From the NCBI GenBank assembly GCA_946479035.1, contig CAMLDW010000007.1:1-64000 (forward strand): a stretch of 64,000 nt of DNA, given 5' to 3'. This document shows, piece after piece, positions 16,066 through 24,770 of the stretch. The position numbers were made by a program, and so were the translations under genes. Origin of the DNA: an uncultured Chthonomonadaceae bacterium (lineage in GTDB: Bacteria > Armatimonadota > Fimbriimonadia > Fimbriimonadales > Fimbriimonadaceae). Position 1 is the stretch's first letter. Each line of letters starts with the position of its first letter. The notes beneath the pieces were generated by a model. That model ran no database searches. It was not told where the DNA came from and was given only the letters and a program-made list of their open reading frames with translations.

Positions 16066-16746
16066 TCAGTCCGGTCGGTTCGACCAGGAGGCGCGAATGC
16101 CTAGGCCGATCACGGCGAGCGAGAAGGCGAGCCAGAGCAGGCTCCAGACGATCGCCGGGACGTGCGTCGCGGCCTCCATGTTCGAGGCGTCGCTGTGGCC
16201 GAGGTCGCCCGCAGCGACCCTGATGAGCACGAGAAAGGACTGGAGGGACGTCAGGCACGTCTGGACCCCCAAGAACTGTGCGGCGAACACAGCGGCGTCG
16301 CCGTTGAGCAAGAGCGCGCCCATTCCGAGCGCGACGATCCACGCCAGCCCGATGAGCACTCCGGCGGCCTCACCGCGCACGAAGAGCAGCATGCTGAGCG
16401 CCAGAAAGCCCGCCGCGACCCACAGCATCTTGCGCGCCGACTGCGCCGTCCGCGAGCCGAACACCAGGATCCCGCCGACGATGGAGCTGCCGACATAGCC
16501 CGCCGAAGAGATGAAGAACTCGCTGCCTCCGACCGTGGTCGTGAGCCCGCTGCCGTCCGGCATCACGAGGATCGTGCCCACTCCGCCGCCAGTGAGCATC
16601 GCGGCGATCGCGTGACAGAGCTCGTGGACGTGCGTGTTATAGAAGACGAGCGGGAGCAGCAGGAAGCGCAACGGCGCGACGAGCCAAAGCGCCAGAGCGG
16701 CGGCGGACGCCCACACGAGGGTCTTCTGGTGCTTCTTGAGTGCCAT
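16066..16746 (-). CDS. M50-like membrane metalloprotease
   Basis: The 226-residue integral membrane protein has about six hydrophobic segments and an HELCH zinc motif at residues 41-45 inside the second segment (VFYNTHVHELCHAIAAMLTGGG), as in M50B site-2-protease relatives. The alanine-rich helices and absence of a PDZ domain fit the short M50B group, whose substrates are unknown. AAGGA lies 9 bases upstream of the ATG. It precedes the slipin gene by 30 bases on the same strand and is divergent from the flagellar operon. Proteolytic activity is inferred from the motif alone. Confidence 0.75.
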   Translation of the reverse strand: MALKKHQKTLVWASAAALALWLVAPLRFLLLPLVFYNTHVHELCHAIAAMLTGGGVGTILVMPDGSGLTTTVGGSEFFISSAGYVGSSIVGGILVFGSRTAQSARKMLWVAAGFLALSMLLFVRGEAAGVLIGLAWIVALGMGALLLNGDAAVFAAQFLGVQTCLTSLQSFLVLIRVAAGDLGHSDASNMEAATHVPAIVWSLLWLAFSLAVIGLGIRASWSNRPD

Positions 16747-16897
16747 CGCCGAACGTCCTTGAGAGCCTACGCAAAAAGACGGGCAAGCGTTGTTCCATGC
16801 CTGGGCCCGAATCCACAGGATTTAGGCTCAAAGCTGAAGTAGATTGCCAGCTTTGTTCCCTATCGCACCTCGCATTCTTACCGATAGACAACGCAGG

Positions 16898-17617
16898 ATG
16901 CAAAGAGGTCTTTACGCCTCCGCGACAGGCATGGCGAGCGCCCAACAGCTGCTCGACGTCGTTGCGCACAACCTCGCGAACATATCCACGAACGGATACA
17001 AGCGCGAAGGCGCCGTGTTCAACGACACGCTCCAGCGCGCGATGTACGCCGACGACGGCCGGTACCTCGGCAAGCTCGGCACAGGCGGCTGGATGCAGGA
17101 CCACTACGTGGACATGGCGGTCGGCAGCATCACGACGACGGGCAACCCGCTCGACGTCGCGATCCAGGATACGAAGGGTTTCTTTGCGGTCCAGACCCCG
17201 AACGGCGTGCGCTACACGCGCGACGGCTCGTTCACGCTCGACAAGGACAAGCAGCTGACGACGCAGGACGGTCTCCCCGTCCTCGACGGCTCTGGTCGGG
17301 AGATCACTCTCCCGGTAGGGCCGGTCGAGATCGACGCGGCCGGGAACGTGAGCGTGAGCGGCCAGCAGGTCGCGAAGATCGGCGTGTACGACGGCACGGT
17401 CACGAAGATGGGCGAAGGGCTCTACCAGGGCGCTTCGATGAAGGCCATGGACGCACCGCGCCTGCAAGCGGGGGCGATCGAGGGGTCGAACGTGAACGCG
17501 ATCGAAGAGATGATCGCGATGATCCAGTTGAACAGGATCTTTGAGATGGCTCAGCGCGGAGCGCAGAGCCAGGACGACATGACGCAAAAGTTGCTGTCGA
17601 GCATCCAAGGCCGATAA
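16898..17617 (+). CDS. flgF: Flagellar basal-body rod protein (FlgF-type)
   Basis: Rod subunit of the flagellar basal body, exported by the flagellar type III system. The 239-residue protein has the conserved N-terminal rod helix (YASATGMASAQQLLDVVAHNLANISTNGYKR), a central beta domain (AVQTPNGVRYTRDGSFTLD) and the C-terminal GSNVNAIEEMIAMIQLNRIFEMAQ helix. It is shorter than the next gene's product, so I call it FlgF and the next FlgG; the two are paralogues and could be named the other way. The ATG at 16898 follows CAGG closely. It opens an eleven-gene flagellar operon; I found no sigma-28 promoter upstream. Confidence 0.85.
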   Translation: MQRGLYASATGMASAQQLLDVVAHNLANISTNGYKREGAVFNDTLQRAMYADDGRYLGKLGTGGWMQDHYVDMAVGSITTTGNPLDVAIQDTKGFFAVQTPNGVRYTRDGSFTLDKDKQLTTQDGLPVLDGSGREITLPVGPVEIDAAGNVSVSGQQVAKIGVYDGTVTKMGEGLYQGASMKAMDAPRLQAGAIEGSNVNAIEEMIAMIQLNRIFEMAQRGAQSQDDMTQKLLSSIQGR

Positions 17618-17628
17618 GAGACGCTGGA

Positions 17629-17649
17629 CCTGACCTAGGAAGGGTCAGG
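17629..17649 (+). promoter_or_regulatory. Small hairpin between flgF and flgG
   Basis: CCTGACC and GGTCAGG form a 7-bp stem with a 7-base loop 12 bases after the flgF stop codon, with no T-run. It may modulate readthrough or mRNA stability in the 111-base gap. Confidence 0.35.
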
Positions 17650-17728
17650 GGGCGCAGCGCACCGCCGAACGCGGGGCGCGGGCACGGATGGCGACGACGA
17701 CCGAGCGAAAGTGAGGTTATCGCCTAAA

Positions 17729-18517
17729 ATGATGAGAGCACTAAGCACGGCTGGGACAGGAATGATCTCCCAGCAAATGAACCTGGACACGATCGCCAAC
17801 AACCTGGCGAACGTCAACACCACCGCATTCAAGGAGCAGCGCGCGCAGTTCCAGGACCTCGTCTACCAGACCTTCCGCGCCTCGGGCGCGAACGGGGGCG
17901 GCAGCTCGAACGCGCCACAGGCGGCACAGATCGGCCTTGGCTCGCGCTTCGCGAGCAGCGCGACGAACTTTTCCCTCGGCACTTTCCAGCCCAGCGGCGA
18001 CTCGCTGCACATGGCGATCAACGGCGACGGCTTCTTCCAGGTCACGCTTCCTGACGGCTCGATCGCCTACACGCGCGACGGCTCGTTCGCGGCGGACTCG
18101 GAAGGCCAGGTCGTCACAGCCGATGGCTACCTCCTCGAGCCCAACATCATTGTCCCCACCGGCGCTAACGCGGTCAGCATTTCGCAGACGGGCGTGGTCT
18201 CCGCAGTGCTGGCAGGGCAGAACGAGCCGACGACGATCGGCAACATCCAGCTCGTCGTGTTCCCGAACCCCGCTGGACTGACGCGCATGGGCCAAAACCT
18301 GTATCGCGCGGGCGGCGGGAGCGGCTCGCCGTCCACGGTGACCCCGGGAGACCAGGGCGCGGGGACCATCAACCAGTACTTCCTCGAAGGCTCGAACGTG
18401 CAGGTCGTCGAGGAGATGGTGAACATGATCGTCGCGCAGCGCGCCTATGAGATCAACTCGAAAGCGATCCAGACCGCCGACGACATGCTCGGGACCCTCA
18501 ACAACCTCAAGAGGTAA
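17729..18517 (+). CDS. flgG: Flagellar distal rod protein FlgG
   Basis: Distal rod subunit. The 262-residue protein begins MMRALSTAGTGMISQQMNLDTIANNLANVNTTAFKEQRAQFQDLVYQ, a textbook FlgG start, followed by a core domain (INGDGFFQVTLPDG, YTRDGSFAADSEGQVVTADG) and a C-terminal EGSNVQVVEEMVNMIVAQRAYEINSKAIQTAD helix that packs with the N-terminus. I chose the ATG at 17729; a GTG at 17711 is possible but adds six residues. The core domain is closely mirrored by the N-terminal part of the next gene's product. It is followed 6 bases later by flgA. Confidence 0.95.
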   Translation: MMRALSTAGTGMISQQMNLDTIANNLANVNTTAFKEQRAQFQDLVYQTFRASGANGGGSSNAPQAAQIGLGSRFASSATNFSLGTFQPSGDSLHMAINGDGFFQVTLPDGSIAYTRDGSFAADSEGQVVTADGYLLEPNIIVPTGANAVSISQTGVVSAVLAGQNEPTTIGNIQLVVFPNPAGLTRMGQNLYRAGGGSGSPSTVTPGDQGAGTINQYFLEGSNVQVVEEMVNMIVAQRAYEINSKAIQTADDMLGTLNNLKR

Positions 18518-18523
18518 CAAACA

Positions 18524-19669
18524 ATGCTCTCGACCTTCGCAGCTCTCTTGACCCTTGCCGCGCCCAGCGTCCCAGTCTATGTGGACGGCGACGGCTACAT
18601 GCGGTTTTTGCGCGACGGCCGCACGGTCTACTCCAAGCAGACCGTTCTGACGGTCGTGGACGAAAAGCTCGCGAGCGCGGACGGGCCGCTCGTCAACCCG
18701 CGCATACAAGTCCCGGGATCGCCGGACGCGATCACAGTGACGCTGGACGGACGCGTTGTTGCGAAGTACGCCGGAAAGGACACGGAGCTCGGCCGGCTCA
18801 CGATCGCGCTCTTCCCTGACGACGTGCGCCCTGTCGTGGACAAGGGCTTCCTCGTTTCTTCCTATCGGCCGACGCTCGCCGACGCAGGCGTCGACACCGC
18901 GGGAGTCGTCCGCACCGGAAAGCCCGGCGAATCGACCGCGACGGTCACTGTGTACTCGCCCGAGACATTGGCCGGCGGTACCGGAGAGATCGAGATCAAC
19001 TTGCGCGAGAGCGTGCAGATCGAGGGCAAGGCGATCACGCTCGGTGACATAGCCGACGTTACGGCCGACGACGCGACGAAGGCGCGGCTGAACACCCTGG
19101 AAGTAGCTACGGCCCCGCCTTTGGGAGTCACCTACAAGTTCACTCAAGACCAGCTCAAGTTCCGTCTGCTTCGGTATGGCAAAGAAGTCGATCAGTACAG
19201 GTTCTCCGGCTCAGACCAGGTCACAGTGAGCCGAAAGGGCCAGGACGTCACGCAGGCGATGTTCGTGCAAGCGGCGATCCTGGCCGCACAAGAAAAACTC
19301 GGAAAGGGACTGCAGATCAGCACCAATGCGACGGGCCCTGTGTTCGTCGCTCCGATAGGCGTGCTCGACCTAGTGGGCGAGCAGGTGACGCAGGACGGCT
19401 CGCACTTGATCGTGCGCGTCGCAGTGGTCGTGGACGGAGTCCGGATCAACAGCCGCAACATCGCGCTCGAAAAGAGCGACCCGGTCTCTAAAATGCGGGT
19501 CGGCGCGACGGTGAAGGTGATCGTCCGCTCGAACCTCGCGACGGTCGAGACGACCGGAAGGATCAAGTCGATCGACCCTGCGGCGAACAGTGTGGTCGTC
19601 GTGATCGCGACGGGCGCAGAACTGACTGGCACGGCCGTCGCCGACAACACGGTCGAGGTGAAGATATGA
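18524..19669 (+). CDS. flgA: FlgA P-ring chaperone with N-terminal FlgG-like domain
   Basis: Periplasmic chaperone for P-ring (FlgI) assembly. The C-terminal ~230 residues are FlgA/SAF-like: IEINLRESVQIEGKAITLGDIADV, then VTVSRKGQDVTQAM and RINSRNIALEKSDPVSKMRVGATVKV. The 381-residue length exceeds typical FlgA. Residues about 18-130 resemble the FlgG core: YVDGDGYMRFLRDGRTVYS against AINGDGFFQVTLPDGSIAYT, GPLVNPRIQVPGSPDAITVT against GYLLEPNIIVPTGANAVSIS, and LGRLTIALFP against IGNIQLVVFP. The rod helices that flank the FlgG core are missing. A short signal segment (LSTFAALLTLAAPSVP) is present. It overlaps flgH by 4 bases (ATGA). Confidence 0.85.
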   Translation: MLSTFAALLTLAAPSVPVYVDGDGYMRFLRDGRTVYSKQTVLTVVDEKLASADGPLVNPRIQVPGSPDAITVTLDGRVVAKYAGKDTELGRLTIALFPDDVRPVVDKGFLVSSYRPTLADAGVDTAGVVRTGKPGESTATVTVYSPETLAGGTGEIEINLRESVQIEGKAITLGDIADVTADDATKARLNTLEVATAPPLGVTYKFTQDQLKFRLLRYGKEVDQYRFSGSDQVTVSRKGQDVTQAMFVQAAILAAQEKLGKGLQISTNATGPVFVAPIGVLDLVGEQVTQDGSHLIVRVAVVVDGVRINSRNIALEKSDPVSKMRVGATVKVIVRSNLATVETTGRIKSIDPAANSVVVVIATGAELTGTAVADNTVEVKI

Positions 19670-20259
19670 AACGCACGCTTCTTACCTGTGCCGCGGCTCT
19701 GATCGCAGCGGCTTCGTTCGCACAGAGCAAAGGGAACCCTGGGTCGCTGTTCGACCCGAGCGGTCGCAACGCCTTCACCGACAACGTCGCGCGGCGTGTA
19801 GGCGACCTGCTCACGATCGAGGTGGACGAAAAGACCGTCGCGAGCTTCTCTGCGACCACGCAGGCGAACAAGAACGACCAGTCTTCGATTAACGCGCAGT
19901 TCTTCAACGGGCTGCTCGACAGGCTGTTCCGCCCGATCTCGACCGGAGCAGGCAGCAAAGTGTCAGGCGACGGCAAGACCACGCAGAACAGCAACATGAC
20001 CGCGACGATGAGCGTGCTGGTGAAGCAGGTGATGCCGAACGGCAATCTCGTCATCGAGGGCCGGCGCAGCCTGATCACCAACAAGCAGACGCAGACGATC
20101 GTGCTGAGCGGCATCGTGCGCCCCGCGGACATCCGACCCGACAACTCAGTGCCCAGCTCGAGCGTCGCAGAGGCTCAGATCAAGATGGACGGCTCCGGAC
20201 TGATCTCGCAAAGGCAGCGCAAAGGGATCCTGACGCAGATCATTGACTGGCTCTTCTAA
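19666..20259 (+). CDS. flgH: Flagellar L-ring protein FlgH
   Basis: Forms the outer-membrane L ring of the flagellum, supporting a diderm envelope. The 197-residue protein has the FlgH pattern GSLFDPSGRNAFTDNVARRVGDLLTIEVDEKTVASFSATT and NLVIEGRRSLITNKQTQTIVLSGIVRPADI. The signal peptide MKRTLLTCAAALIAAASFAQ lacks a normal lipobox: its only cysteine (Cys8) is preceded by LLT and precedes the hydrophobic core. Most FlgH proteins are lipoproteins, so this one probably uses signal peptidase I or a different anchor. It overlaps flgA by 4 bases and is followed 10 bases later by flgI. Confidence 0.94.
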   Translation: MKRTLLTCAAALIAAASFAQSKGNPGSLFDPSGRNAFTDNVARRVGDLLTIEVDEKTVASFSATTQANKNDQSSINAQFFNGLLDRLFRPISTGAGSKVSGDGKTTQNSNMTATMSVLVKQVMPNGNLVIEGRRSLITNKQTQTIVLSGIVRPADIRPDNSVPSSSVAEAQIKMDGSGLISQRQRKGILTQIIDWLF

Positions 20260-20269
20260 AGGGAACGAA

Positions 20270-21481
20270 ATGAAAAGAACAATCTTTCTGATCGCACTGG
20301 CGGCCTTCGGCCTGATCGGCTACGCGCAAGAGAACACGACGACGCAGCAGAACGCCGAGGACCTGAAGAAGGCCCAGGAGCAAGAGCGCCTGCAGCACGA
20401 GGCCGAGCTAAAGCTGATCCAGGACGCTGAGAAGAACGGCATCGCGGTCCGCATGAAGGACATCGGCCGCTTCCGCGGCGTGCGGACGAACATGCTTCAG
20501 GGCTACGGCATCGTGGTCGGGCTGGCAGGCTCGGGCGACACGCAGCAGACCCCTTTCACGGCGACCCTGATCGAGAACGCGCTCAAGCGCTGGGGCACCA
20601 GCGTGGACGCCACCAAGTTCAAACCGAAGAACGTCGCTGCCGTCTCCGTGACGGCGGAGCTGCCTCCGTTCGCCGCGCCGGGCAACTCGATCGATGTGAC
20701 AGTGAGCTCGATCGGCGACGCCAAGAGCCTCGAAGGAGGGACTCTGCTGATGGCGCCGCTCTACGGGCCGAGCGACTTTGAGACGGTGATCGCGGTCGGA
20801 CAGGGCTCGATCAGTATCGGTGGCTTCAACGCCTCTTCAGGCGGGACCGACGTGCGGAAGAACCACCCGAACGTAGGGCGCATCCCTGGAGGCGCGACAG
20901 TCGAGCACAGCGTCGATACGCAAACGATCTTTGAGGGCAACAAGCTCTACTTCGAGCTCTATGACGCGGACCTGACGACGGCGCAGCGGGTCGCAGACGC
21001 GCTCGGCAAGGACATGCCTGGCTTCACCGTCACGCCGATCGACGGAGGGACGATCCAGATCCAGATCCCCGACCCGAACAGGGCGCTGCTCGCGATGAGC
21101 CAGATCGAACAGCAGACCGTGCACGCGGACGTGCAGGCAGTGGTCGTCGTCAACGAGCGCACCGGGACCGTCGTGATCGGCGGGAACGTGCGGCTTGGCC
21201 CTGCGGTCATCGCGCACGGCTCCCTGCAAGTGCGGATCGACCAGATTCCGATCATCGTGCCGAGCGTGCCGTTCAACCCCAATCCTCCCCTCGTCACGAG
21301 CCAGAACGTCATCGACGCGGGCGAGGACAAGACGCAGATCGGCGTCATACCGCCGAACGCGACCATCAACGACCTCGCGAAGATCCTGCAGACGCTGCAG
21401 GTCACCGCGCGCGACATCATCGCGATCCTGCAGGCCTTGGCCCAGCAGGGCGCGCTGAAGGCGAGGATCAAGATCCAATGA
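20270..21481 (+). CDS. flgI: Flagellar P-ring protein FlgI
   Basis: Forms the periplasmic P ring around the distal rod. The 403-residue product has a signal peptide (KRTIFLIALAAFGLIGYAQ), an extra charged segment (residues 20-55, rich in Glu, Gln and Lys) before the conserved start VRMKDIGRFRGVRTNMLQGYGIVVGLAGSGD, then FAAPGNSIDVTVSSIGDAKSLEGGTLLMAPL and NERTGTVVIGGNVRLGPAVIAHG, all diagnostic. The ATG at 20270 follows AAGGG; an upstream start at 20243 would spoil the signal peptide. Its stop overlaps the flgJ start (ATGA). Confidence 0.96.
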   Translation: MKRTIFLIALAAFGLIGYAQENTTTQQNAEDLKKAQEQERLQHEAELKLIQDAEKNGIAVRMKDIGRFRGVRTNMLQGYGIVVGLAGSGDTQQTPFTATLIENALKRWGTSVDATKFKPKNVAAVSVTAELPPFAAPGNSIDVTVSSIGDAKSLEGGTLLMAPLYGPSDFETVIAVGQGSISIGGFNASSGGTDVRKNHPNVGRIPGGATVEHSVDTQTIFEGNKLYFELYDADLTTAQRVADALGKDMPGFTVTPIDGGTIQIQIPDPNRALLAMSQIEQQTVHADVQAVVVVNERTGTVVIGGNVRLGPAVIAHGSLQVRIDQIPIIVPSVPFNPNPPLVTSQNVIDAGEDKTQIGVIPPNATINDLAKILQTLQVTARDIIAILQALAQQGALKARIKIQ

Positions 21482-21981
21482 CCACGACCAGGCTCTCGAC
21501 AGAACTGGCGACGAACGCTGGGGCCCAGACGGCAACGAAGCCGCGCCCCCAGCTCCGCGCGGACTTCCGCGAGGAGCTAGAACGGAAGCTGGAAGGCTGG
21601 CTTGGCCGACCCGGCACGCCCCAACGCGCCAAAGTCGAGGGCCTAGTCGAGGGGATGCTCGGAGAGCCAGACGCCAAGGGCGTCAGGCACTTCGATCTGA
21701 ACAAACTCGACGAACAAAAGCTGTACGAACTCCATAGGCTTGAAAAGGCGAGCGAGGACTTCGAGGCGGTCTTCGTAAAGGGCCTGCTCTCACAGATGCG
21801 GCGCTCCAGCTTTGCAGAAAAGAGCGGGCCGATGGGAGACATGGCCAAGGACTTCATGGACCAGGCGGTCGCCGAGAGCGTGAGCCGCTCGCGGGACACG
21901 ATCGGGATCGCCAAGACCGTCTTCATCGAAATGGCCCAACGGGTCGTGAACACAAAGGACTTGCAAAAGGGCAAGGACTGA
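21478..21981 (+). CDS. flgJ: FlgJ-type rod-binding protein without muramidase domain
   Basis: Rod-capping scaffold. The 167-residue protein matches only the N-terminal rod-binding domain of enterobacterial FlgJ: LEKASEDFEAVFVKGLLSQMRRSSF and GDMAKDFMDQAVAESVSRSRDTIGIAKTVFIEM. The C-terminal peptidoglycan hydrolase domain is absent, as in many non-gammaproteobacterial flagella, so another enzyme must open the cell wall. The N-terminal ~75 residues are basic and probably flexible. It overlaps flgI by 4 bases and is followed 12 bases later by flgN. Confidence 0.85.
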   Translation: MTTTRLSTELATNAGAQTATKPRPQLRADFREELERKLEGWLGRPGTPQRAKVEGLVEGMLGEPDAKGVRHFDLNKLDEQKLYELHRLEKASEDFEAVFVKGLLSQMRRSSFAEKSGPMGDMAKDFMDQAVAESVSRSRDTIGIAKTVFIEMAQRVVNTKDLQKGKD

Positions 21982-21993
21982 CCGGAGAAACAA

Positions 21994-22473
21994 ATGGCAA
22001 AGAGAACAAAGCAACTACAGACCCTGTGGTGGGACTGGCTGAGCACGGCGGAGAGGCTGCTACTCTCGCTGCACGAGCAGACCGCCGCCCTCACGCTGCG
22101 CAAAGTCGAGCGGCTGGAGCTGATCCAGCCAGAGATCGACGGCCTGCTGCACAGGATGAAAGAGATCGACGACGAGGCTGTGGCATCGGCGCGCGGGCTG
22201 GCCGAAGGACTTGGCTGTGAGCCGGACCTTCGAAGCCTCGTCGATGTGCTCGAAAAGACAGAAGCACAGGAGGTCCAGTCGATCGCGAACCGCGTGATCG
22301 TCGTCGGGCGCAACGTCCAACAGATCATCGACCGCAACCGGGCGCTGATCGAGAACGAGCTGGAGTACGTCAACGGCACTCTGGCCGTCGTCGACCGCGT
22401 CGCTCACGAACAACAGGGCCCCTACGCAGGAAGGAAGAAAGCCGCGAACCTCGTGCTGGACAACGTGGCCTAG
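21994..22473 (+). CDS. flgN: FlgN-like export chaperone
   Basis: Likely the cytoplasmic chaperone for the hook-filament junction proteins FlgK and FlgL encoded just downstream. The 159-residue product is almost entirely helical with heptad-like spacing (LSTAERLLLSLHEQTAALTLRKVERLELIQPEIDGLLHRMKEIDDE) and ends with the FlgN-type INRNRALIEN-like segment (IIDRNRALIENELEYVNGTL). CGGAGA precedes the ATG by 7 bases. Assignment rests on position, size and helical pattern more than on strong motifs. Confidence 0.8.
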   Translation: MAKRTKQLQTLWWDWLSTAERLLLSLHEQTAALTLRKVERLELIQPEIDGLLHRMKEIDDEAVASARGLAEGLGCEPDLRSLVDVLEKTEAQEVQSIANRVIVVGRNVQQIIDRNRALIENELEYVNGTLAVVDRVAHEQQGPYAGRKKAANLVLDNVA

Positions 22474-22488
22474 CCGGGAGGAAACAAG

Positions 22489-23871
22489 ATGCCAGGTGCT
22501 TTTTCAGGGATCAACATGGCGTCGAACGCCCTCCGGCTCTTCCAGAGGGCGCTGGACACGACGGGGCACAACATCGCCAACGTCAACACCCCGGGCTACT
22601 CGCGCCAGACCGTCGAGTTCAAGACCCAGGTCCCGCTGACGTTCTACAGCGAGGGATGGAAGGCGCTCGGCACGGGCGTCAACCTGAGCGCGATCGCGCG
22701 GATCCGCGACGCGTACCTCGAAGCGAGCGCACGAGACAACTCCGGAAACCTCGGCAAGTACCAGACCCTCGCCGGCGCGCTCAAACAGATCGAGGGCGCC
22801 TTCAACGAGCCCGGCGACCAAGGCATAGCTTCGGCGCTGGACCAGTTCTTCGACTCGTGGTCGGCCCTGGGATCGAACCCGAACGACGCGGCGGCGCGGA
22901 CACAGGTCCAGAACGCAGGCGCGCTGCTGACTTCGCGCGTTCGCGGCACGTGGACGCAGCTTCAGTCCTCCGCGGGGCAGCTCCAATCCTCCATGACCAC
23001 CACGCTCACGCAGGTGAACAACCTCGGCGCAAAGATCGCGGACCTCAACACGCAGATCCGCCAGTACGCCGCCTCCGGCGGCAGCCCTAACGACTTGCTC
23101 GACCAGCGCGACGCCGCCGTACGCGAGCTGAGCGGACTGGTCGACACTCAGGTGCAAACGTTCCAGGACGGCTCCTACGCCGTGTACGTCTCGAACTATC
23201 CCCTCGTGGACAGCGCGGGCGCACGGCCGATGCCGAACAACTCGTTCGATGCAAAGACGTCGACCTTCGTCGCCGACGGGATCACGTACACGGTAAAGGG
23301 TGGCGAGCTCGCGGGCCTGTTCCAGTCCTTTACGGCCGTGAACGACCAGATGGCCCAGCTCGATACGTTCGCGAACGAGCTCCGGACACAGTTCAACACC
23401 GTCCACGAGACCGGAATCGACCAGGACGGCAACACCGGCGTCGACTTCTTCAACGATGCTGCCCCGCAGACCGGGGCGATCGACTTCGACCTGGGCGCCG
23501 CAGTCAAGGCGTCACCGCGCGCGATCGCGGCGGGCACGACAGGCGCGCCGGGCGACGGCGGGCTGGCGCTCGTGTTCTCACAGATGCGCGACACCCAGTT
23601 CCTCTCCCTCGGCAACCAGAGCTTCCAGGGCTACTACTCCGCGAACGTCTCGCAGGTTGGGTCTCAAGCGGCCTACTACCAGAACGCGCTGGACACGGAG
23701 AGCGCGGTCGGTGAGCAGATCACAAACCAGGTGCAGGCGACCAGCGGGGTCTCGCTCGACGACGAAATGGCCGAAATGATGAAGTACCAGAGGTCCTACC
23801 AGGCGGCGGCCAAGGCCCTCACGGTATTCGACCAGGTGACGCAAGACCTGATCGCGATGCTACAGAGGTAG
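22489..23871 (+). CDS. flgK: Flagellar hook-associated protein 1, FlgK
   Basis: First junction protein between hook and filament. The 460-residue protein has the FlgK N-terminus (GINMASNALRLFQRALDTTGHNIANVNTPGYSRQTVEF), the helical section GDQGIASALDQFFDSWSALGSNPNDAAARTQVQNAG, and a C-terminal helix VSLDDEMAEMMKYQRSYQAAAKALTVFDQVTQDLIAML. GGGAGG lies 7 bases upstream of the ATG. The length is at the short end for FlgK, with a reduced variable domain. It is followed 14 bases later by flgL. Confidence 0.95.
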   Translation: MPGAFSGINMASNALRLFQRALDTTGHNIANVNTPGYSRQTVEFKTQVPLTFYSEGWKALGTGVNLSAIARIRDAYLEASARDNSGNLGKYQTLAGALKQIEGAFNEPGDQGIASALDQFFDSWSALGSNPNDAAARTQVQNAGALLTSRVRGTWTQLQSSAGQLQSSMTTTLTQVNNLGAKIADLNTQIRQYAASGGSPNDLLDQRDAAVRELSGLVDTQVQTFQDGSYAVYVSNYPLVDSAGARPMPNNSFDAKTSTFVADGITYTVKGGELAGLFQSFTAVNDQMAQLDTFANELRTQFNTVHETGIDQDGNTGVDFFNDAAPQTGAIDFDLGAAVKASPRAIAAGTTGAPGDGGLALVFSQMRDTQFLSLGNQSFQGYYSANVSQVGSQAAYYQNALDTESAVGEQITNQVQATSGVSLDDEMAEMMKYQRSYQAAAKALTVFDQVTQDLIAMLQR

Positions 23872-23885
23872 GCGAGGTGCACTAA

Positions 23886-24770
23886 ATGAGGGTTTCGACG
23901 AGATACCAGTACGACGTCTACACGGCTAACATCCGCGAGGCGCAGGCGAACTACTTCGCTGCGCAACAGCGCGTCACGACTGGCAAGCGGTTCAACCGCG
24001 TCAGCGAGGACCCGGTCGCAGCGATGACGGCGATCAACGCGCGCAGCCTCCGAGCGCGCCTCGAGCAGCTCAACAAGAACCTGCAGACCGCCAAGGAGTA
24101 CACGGGCACGAGCGAGAGCGTGCTCGACGATGCGAACACTGCGCTGAAGCAGGCCTATACCCTCGCGATCCAGGGCGCATCCGACGCCACGACACAAGAG
24201 TCGCGCGACGCGATGGCCGACCAGGTCGCATCGATCCAGCAGCGGATCGTGGACCTGGCCAACACGCAGGGCCTGAACGGAAAGTACATCTTTGCCGGCC
24301 AGCAGTCCTCTACCAAGCCGTTCTCCGCGACCAACGGCGTGCTCTCGTTCGCAGGCGACAATCTGCCGATCCAGGTAGAGGTGCGGCCTGCAGAGACGAT
24401 GCGCGTCAACCTCGACGGAGCCGATACCCTGTTCGGCGACATCTACGCCTCTCTGGAGAACCTGCAGAACGACCTGCGCAGCAGCGACGTCGGCAAGCTC
24501 TCTAACCAGGACGTCGCCGCGATGCGCACGGCGCTCGACCAGGTCGGCACCATGCGCGGCCTCAACGCGACCAAGCTCCAAGAGATCGGCAGGCTCGACC
24601 AGGAGGGCCAGCGCCGAATGGACGACCTGACCAAGACGATCTCAGACAACGAGGACGTCGACATGGCCGAGGCGATCACCCAGATGCAGGCGGCCGAGAC
24701 GGCCTACACCGCCTCGCTCCAGGTCGCTAGCAAAGGCTTCCAACTCAGCCTTATGGACTTCTTGCGATGA
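23886..24770 (+). CDS. flgL: Flagellar hook-associated protein 3, FlgL
   Basis: Second junction protein, flagellin-like. The 294-residue protein has a FlgL/flagellin N-terminal helix (MRVSTRYQYDVYTANIREAQANYFAAQQRVTTGKRFNRVSEDP), the NTQGLNGKYIFAGQQSSTKPF loop and a C-terminal helix with DVDMAEAITQMQAAETAYTASLQVASKGFQLSLMDFL. GAGG stands 9 bases upstream of the ATG. Its stop codon overlaps the fliW start (ATGA), linking junction synthesis to the FliW-CsrA control pair. Confidence 0.94.
   Translation: MRVSTRYQYDVYTANIREAQANYFAAQQRVTTGKRFNRVSEDPVAAMTAINARSLRARLEQLNKNLQTAKEYTGTSESVLDDANTALKQAYTLAIQGASDATTQESRDAMADQVASIQQRIVDLANTQGLNGKYIFAGQQSSTKPFSATNGVLSFAGDNLPIQVEVRPAETMRVNLDGADTLFGDIYASLENLQNDLRSSDVGKLSNQDVAAMRTALDQVGTMRGLNATKLQEIGRLDQEGQRRMDDLTKTISDNEDVDMAEAITQMQAAETAYTASLQVASKGFQLSLMDFLR

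Noticed and set aside
16860..16897. Possible sigma-28 flagellar promoter upstream of flgF (ACCGATAG)
   Set aside because: The -10-like string resembles GCCGATAA but no TAAA-type -35 occurs at the required spacing.
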